DNA from: Chloroflexota bacterium
GTDB lineage: Bacteria > Chloroflexota > Anaerolineae > CG2-30-64-16
Assembly: GCA_029555885.1 (NCBI GenBank)
Contig: JAKPQT010000121.1
Span: 1 to 16,725, forward strand
Reading direction: 5' to 3'
DNA length: 16,725 nt
Positions 13,475 to 16,725 of this stretch are shown in pieces. Below the pieces are notes generated by a model. That model had not been told where the DNA came from. It saw only the letters and a program-made list of their open reading frames with translations, and made no database searches. The first letter of the stretch is position 1; the number at the start of each line of letters is the position of its first letter. A program made the position numbers and the translations under genes.

Positions 13475-15100
13475 ATGGAATTACGCGAGTACGTGGCACT
13501 CTTGCGCAAACGGTTGGGGCTGATTCTCATCTGCACGATTCTGGCCGGCGCGGCCGCCTTTTTCGTGAGCCGCCAGAGCACCCCCATCTATGAGGCCTCG
13601 GCAACCGTCATGGTCAATCAGGCGTCCAGCCCCACCGCGTCTGCGGTTTATGCGGACATCCTGACGGCAGAACGGCTGGCGCGCACTTATGCCAACCTGC
13701 TGATGAGCCGCCCCGTGGTGGAGCAAACCGCGGCCCAACTGGGCATCGACCCGCGCAGCATCGAGCGCACCATCAACGTCAATCCGGTGCGTGATACGCA
13801 ACTGCTGGAAATCACCGTCGAAGGGCCTGACCCCGGGCTGATTGCGCGCATCGCCAATACGCTGCCGGAGGTCTTCATCGAGCGGAACCAGGAGCTCCAA
13901 CTAGGGCGTCTCAGCCAATCTAAGGCGAACCTCGAACAGGAGATCGCCAACACCGAGGCCGACATTGCGCGCACCACCGAGGAGCTGCGCCAGGCCACCG
14001 ACGACACGCAGAAGACGCGCCTGGAGACGAGCCTCGCTCAGTATCGCAGCACCTACTCCAATCTCGTCTCGAGCTACCAGCAGGCGCGGCTGGCCGAGGC
14101 GCAGACCATGGACAACATCGTGCTGTCTGAGCCGGCCGTCGTGCCGGAAAGGCCGATCCGGCCGCGCACGCTGACGAATACGGCGCTCGCGGCCATTGTC
14201 GGCGCGTTGCTGGCCCTCGGCGTGGCCTTTCTGATCGAATATCTGGATGACACGATTAAGACGCCCGATGACATTGAACGCGTGGCCGGCCTGTCCACCC
14301 TGGGCGCCATCGCGCGGCTTAAGGACTCCCATACGCCACGCGATCGGATCGCCTGGCTGCGCACATCCGCGCCGGAATCTGAAGCCTATCGCACGCTGCG
14401 CACCAACATCCAGTTTTCGAGCGTGGACAACCCCGTGCGCACGCTGCTTGTCACCAGCTCCAGCCCGGGCGAAGGCAAGAGCACGACCGCAGCCAACCTG
14501 GCCGTGGTCATGGCCCAGACGGGACAGCGCGTCATACTGGTCGACACCGACCTGCGCCGGCCCATGCTGCACAAAATCTTCGGCATACCGAACAACACCG
14601 GCTTGACGACCGCGCTGCTGGCCGGTCAGGATATGACGATCGAGGAACAGCTTCAGCCGACCGAAGTGTCCTGCCTGCAGGTGTTGACGAGCGGCCCCAT
14701 CCCGCCGAACCCCTCCGAGTTGCTCGGCTCGCATCGCATGGCCCACCTGGTCGAGGTGTTGGCTGCGAATGCGGATGTCATCATCTTCGACAGCCCGCCC
14801 GTGCTGGCGGTGACTGACGCGGCGGTGCTGGGCCGGCAGATGGACGGTGTGCTGCTGGTTACGGATGCAGGCGCGACCCGCGAGCAGGCCCTGGTCAACG
14901 CAGTCGCGGAGTTGCAGAAGACCGGTGCGAACATCCTGGGCGTCGCGCTCAACCGGCTCGACATGCGCCGCAACGGGTATTATTACTACTACTACTACTA
15001 TTACCAGGACGAGGAAACCGGGGAGCGGCGCAAGCAAACCGTCGCACGCCGGGGGGCCGGCGCCCGGCTCAGGCTCCCCTGGCAGCGGAAAGCGGCCTGA
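13475..15100 (+). CDS. Polysaccharide co-polymerase/BY-kinase fusion (Wzz domain plus CpsD-like tyrosine autokinase)
   Basis: Inner-membrane protein of 541 residues that should control capsule or exopolysaccharide chain polymerisation and export. The Wzz domain runs from about residue 3 with transmembrane segments at about 13-33 and 234-255 around an extracytoplasmic coiled-coil region (about 150-220). The cytoplasmic tyrosine kinase domain has Walker A PGEGKS (331-336, K335), Walker A' LVDTD (D357, D359) and Walker B IIFDSPP (D439). The C-terminal autophosphorylation cluster is nine consecutive tyrosines, Y502-Y510, encoded partly by a pure TAC repeat. The start has AGGAG 5 bases upstream. 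No other polysaccharide gene is in the window. A palindromic repeat precedes the promoter and a strong terminator follows the stop. Confidence 0.93.
   Translation: MELREYVALLRKRLGLILICTILAGAAAFFVSRQSTPIYEASATVMVNQASSPTASAVYADILTAERLARTYANLLMSRPVVEQTAAQLGIDPRSIERTINVNPVRDTQLLEITVEGPDPGLIARIANTLPEVFIERNQELQLGRLSQSKANLEQEIANTEADIARTTEELRQATDDTQKTRLETSLAQYRSTYSNLVSSYQQARLAEAQTMDNIVLSEPAVVPERPIRPRTLTNTALAAIVGALLALGVAFLIEYLDDTIKTPDDIERVAGLSTLGAIARLKDSHTPRDRIAWLRTSAPESEAYRTLRTNIQFSSVDNPVRTLLVTSSSPGEGKSTTAANLAVVMAQTGQRVILVDTDLRRPMLHKIFGIPNNTGLTTALLAGQDMTIEEQLQPTEVSCLQVLTSGPIPPNPSELLGSHRMAHLVEVLAANADVIIFDSPPVLAVTDAAVLGRQMDGVLLVTDAGATREQALVNAVAELQKTGANILGVALNRLDMRRNGYYYYYYYYYQDEETGERRKQTVARRGAGARLRLPWQRKAA
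14978..15004 (+). repeat. Trinucleotide (TAY) microsatellite encoding nine tyrosines
   Basis: The nine codons are TAT TAT, five TAC, TAT, TAC; bases 14984-14998 are a perfect (TAC)5 run. Slippage would add or remove whole tyrosines without a frameshift. Confidence 0.85.
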
Positions 15101-15136
15101 GAGCGAGAATTCGGGCGGCACGCTGTCATGGCCCAT

Positions 15137-15182
15137 AAAGAACGAGGCGGGTGCATCGCAGGATGCACCCGCCTCGTTCTTT
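15137..15182. terminator. Bidirectional intrinsic terminator, 21-bp perfect stem
   Basis: Bases 15137-15157 and 15162-15182 are perfectly complementary with a 4-nt loop (GCAG). The arms begin AAAGAACGAGGCGGG and end in TTCTTT, so a T-rich tail is present in both directions. It lies between the convergent stops of the BY-kinase (15100, plus) and the BioD/DRTGG gene (15202, minus) and should serve both. Confidence 0.88.
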
Positions 15183-15201
15183 GCGTGCCGGGCGGCAGAC
15201 G

Positions 15202-16272
15202 TTACTTGGCAGTCAGGCCCAACAACTTGTACAGCGTGGCAAAGTCGAAATGCTCGTTCAGAATGTGGGCAAAGCGTTCCATCTTCTGAGGCTGCTGGAA
15301 GCGGCTGCGTCCGAAGTAGCGTTCGATGATTTCGATGGTCGTCAGGGTATCCAGCTTGGTCAGCAGCACGGGCACGCACAGTTCCTCAGCCCGGTTGAGT
15401 ACGGAGGGGCTGGGATAGAGGTTGCCCGTCAGGATGAGGCAGCGGGTCGACGTTTCCAGCGCCGCCAGTTGGATGTCGGCCCGGTCGCCGCCGGTGATGA
15501 CGGCCTTATTCGGCTTGCGGCGGAAGTAAGCCAGCGCACTCTCGACGCTCATCGCGCCCACCAGCATGTGCTCCACCAGTTCTTCGCTGCATTCCGAGGC
15601 GCACAGGATTTCCGCGCCCAGTCCTTCAGCCAGTTCGAGCACGCTCGGCGCCGACAGCATCTGTTCGTTCGGCAATACGCCGAAGGTGTGGATGCCCTTG
15701 CGCGCCAGGAAGGGTTTCACAACGTCCATCACGAATTCCATCTGCGTGCGCGGCACTTCGTTCAGGACAACGCCGATCATGGCCGAGCCGAAGTAGTTCT
15801 GGCCCGTCATCGCCCGGTCATAGAGCAGCGTGTCATCGTAGCGAATGACCTCGACTACCTGGGCGTTCGCCAGCTCGACGACCCGCTTGGGGGGCAGGCC
15901 TGCGACGTAACCTTCACGCAGACTGCGGCCGCCCTCCATCACCAGCACATCACGGTCCTCGGACAGCCGCTTGATGGCCTCCAGCAGCTTCGGCGCGTAG
16001 TCCACTTCCGGCCCGCGCAACTGCTGCTCCAGCTTGGCTGGGGTCAACGCCACCGGCGCCATCAGGTCAACCGGCTCGGTCATCCCGTAGACCTGCTTGG
16101 CGAAGTAGACATCCTCGTCATAGGGCACGCCATCCCGCACCTGCGCGTTGACGTTGACGGGCTTCATGTACGCGGCCTTCAGCCCATCCTTGCGGAATTG
16201 CATCCCCAATCCGACGCAGAGAGCAGACTTCCCAGAGAAGGTTTCGGCAGACGTAATGTAAAGAGTCTTCAT
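15202..16272 (-). CDS. BioD-like P-loop/DRTGG protein ('phosphotransacetylase family', no catalytic domain)
   Basis: A 356-residue protein equivalent to the N-terminal half of long bacterial phosphotransacetylases. It has a dethiobiotin-synthetase-like P-loop domain (YITSAETFSGKSA, K15 and S16; about residues 1-200) and then a DRTGG domain (about 215-325, with ITGGDRADI). The acetyl/butyryl-transferase domain is missing, so it is not itself a phosphotransacetylase; a regulatory or nucleotide-sensing role is likely. Its start lies 33 bases after the stop of an ADP-forming acyl-CoA synthetase gene on the same strand, with AGGAG at 16282-16286 as ribosome-binding site 9 bases upstream of the ATG. 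That linkage suggests it regulates or assists acetyl-CoA/acetate interconversion. It ends at the shared bidirectional terminator. Confidence 0.86.
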   Translation of the reverse strand: MKTLYITSAETFSGKSALCVGLGMQFRKDGLKAAYMKPVNVNAQVRDGVPYDEDVYFAKQVYGMTEPVDLMAPVALTPAKLEQQLRGPEVDYAPKLLEAIKRLSEDRDVLVMEGGRSLREGYVAGLPPKRVVELANAQVVEVIRYDDTLLYDRAMTGQNYFGSAMIGVVLNEVPRTQMEFVMDVVKPFLARKGIHTFGVLPNEQMLSAPSVLELAEGLGAEILCASECSEELVEHMLVGAMSVESALAYFRRKPNKAVITGGDRADIQLAALETSTRCLILTGNLYPSPSVLNRAEELCVPVLLTKLDTLTTIEIIERYFGRSRFQQPQKMERFAHILNEHFDFATLYKLLGLTAK

Positions 16273-16305
16273 AATGCTTAGCTCCTAAAGGGATCAAATC
16301 ACAGA

Positions 16306-16725
16306 CTACTTCAAAGCGAGCCGCATGTCAATCCCCATTACGCCGCGGCCTTCTTCGAACACCAACAGCGGGTTGATATCGAGCTCGACGATTTCAGGGA
16401 AGTCAGTCACCAGTTGCGAGATGCGCAGAAGGGTATCCACGATGGCCTTCGTGTCGGACGGCTTCTCGCCGCGCACGCCGCGCAGCAACTTGTAGGATCG
16501 GATTTCATTCAGCATCTCTTTAGCGTTGCGGCGGTCGATGGGCGCCACGCGGAATGTGACATCCTTCAGCGCCTCGACGTAGATGCCGCCCAGGCCGAAC
16601 ATGATGAGCGGGCCGAACTGCGGATCGCGGCTGACGCCGATGATGATCTCCCGCCCGCCCTTGACCATTTGCTGAACCTGGCAGCCCCAGATGTTCGCAT
16701 CCGGCATGAAGCGCCGGCCGCGGTA
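16306..16725 (-). CDS. ADP-forming acetate/acyl-CoA ligase, C-terminal ATP-grasp part (5' partial)
   Basis: Last 139 residues of an NDP-forming acyl-CoA synthetase, which converts acyl-CoA, ADP and phosphate to acid, CoA and ATP. The visible part is the end of the ATP-grasp domain: GGREIIIGVSRDPQFGPLIM, FGLGGIYVE, DVTFRVAPI and the closing ELDINPLLV. The frame stays open past the Met at 16707 to the window end (YRGRRF precedes it), so that Met is internal and most of the gene lies beyond the window. It cannot be seen whether the alpha (CoA-binding) part is fused. It is the first gene of an apparent operon with the DRTGG protein and suggests fermentative acetate formation with ATP gain, or acetate activation in reverse. 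Confidence 0.9.
   Translation of the reverse strand, partial: YRGRRFMPDANIWGCQVQQMVKGGREIIIGVSRDPQFGPLIMFGLGGIYVEALKDVTFRVAPIDRRNAKEMLNEIRSYKLLRGVRGEKPSDTKAIVDTLLRISQLVTDFPEIVELDINPLLVFEEGRGVMGIDMRLALK

Overview
The window is about 16.7 kb of GC-rich bacterial chromosome holding fourteen protein-coding genes. The first and last are cut by the window edges. No rRNA, tRNA, transposase, phage gene or CRISPR array was recognised, and no gene-free stretch exceeds about 210 bases. Several traits suggest Chloroflexota (Anaerolineae-like): a single-chain glycyl-tRNA synthetase alpha-beta fusion, an ADP-forming acyl-CoA synthetase next to a BioD/DRTGG protein, a fused Wzz/BY-kinase, and a 'repair' radical SAM gene. 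This assignment is inference; no marker gene proves it.

Layout, left to right: (1) glyQS (2-2788, 5' end missing), whose alpha-beta linker is encoded by a palindrome plus 7-bp tandem repeats, followed by a terminator-like hairpin. (2) A higB-higA toxin-antitoxin pair (2896-3530) with its own near-leaderless promoter; the higA stop overlaps the start of sbcC (3527-6091), and no sbcD is present. (3) A PLP-dependent serine/threonine dehydratase (6159-7127) behind a hairpin. (4) A radical SAM/helix-hairpin-helix protein of the DNA modification/repair type (7340-8533), with a consensus sigma-70 promoter whose spacer holds a LexA-like dyad, CGAAC-N4-GTTCG. (5) A membrane-anchored HExxH protein of unknown role (8595-9782). 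(6) A metallophosphoesterase and a nitrilase-superfamily amidohydrolase forming a pair (9823-11273). (7) A PfkB-family kinase homologue with Asn in place of the catalytic Asp (11334-12254). (8) A class IV aminotransferase (12429-13271) with a hairpin at the very start of its predicted leader. (9) A Wzz/BY-kinase fusion with nine consecutive tyrosines (13475-15100). (10) A 21-bp bidirectional terminator separates this from a minus-strand pair, a BioD-like/DRTGG protein and an ADP-forming acyl-CoA synthetase fragment (15202-16725).

Most genes look like independent one- or two-gene units, each with a compact promoter very close to the start codon. Coupled sets are higB-higA-sbcC, metallophosphoesterase-nitrilase and synthetase-DRTGG. 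Short structured repeats are prominent: two copies of a roughly 72-bp palindrome with a compensatory base-pair change, and two 'hairpin plus TTCA(A)CC tandem' elements, one of them inside the glyQS reading frame.

The strongest leads are the LexA-like operator on the radical SAM gene, the repeat-derived GlyQS linker, the higBA-sbcC coupling, the covarying palindrome, the orphan HExxH protein and the PfkB D-to-N change. I found no clear multi-gene system that is wholly new.
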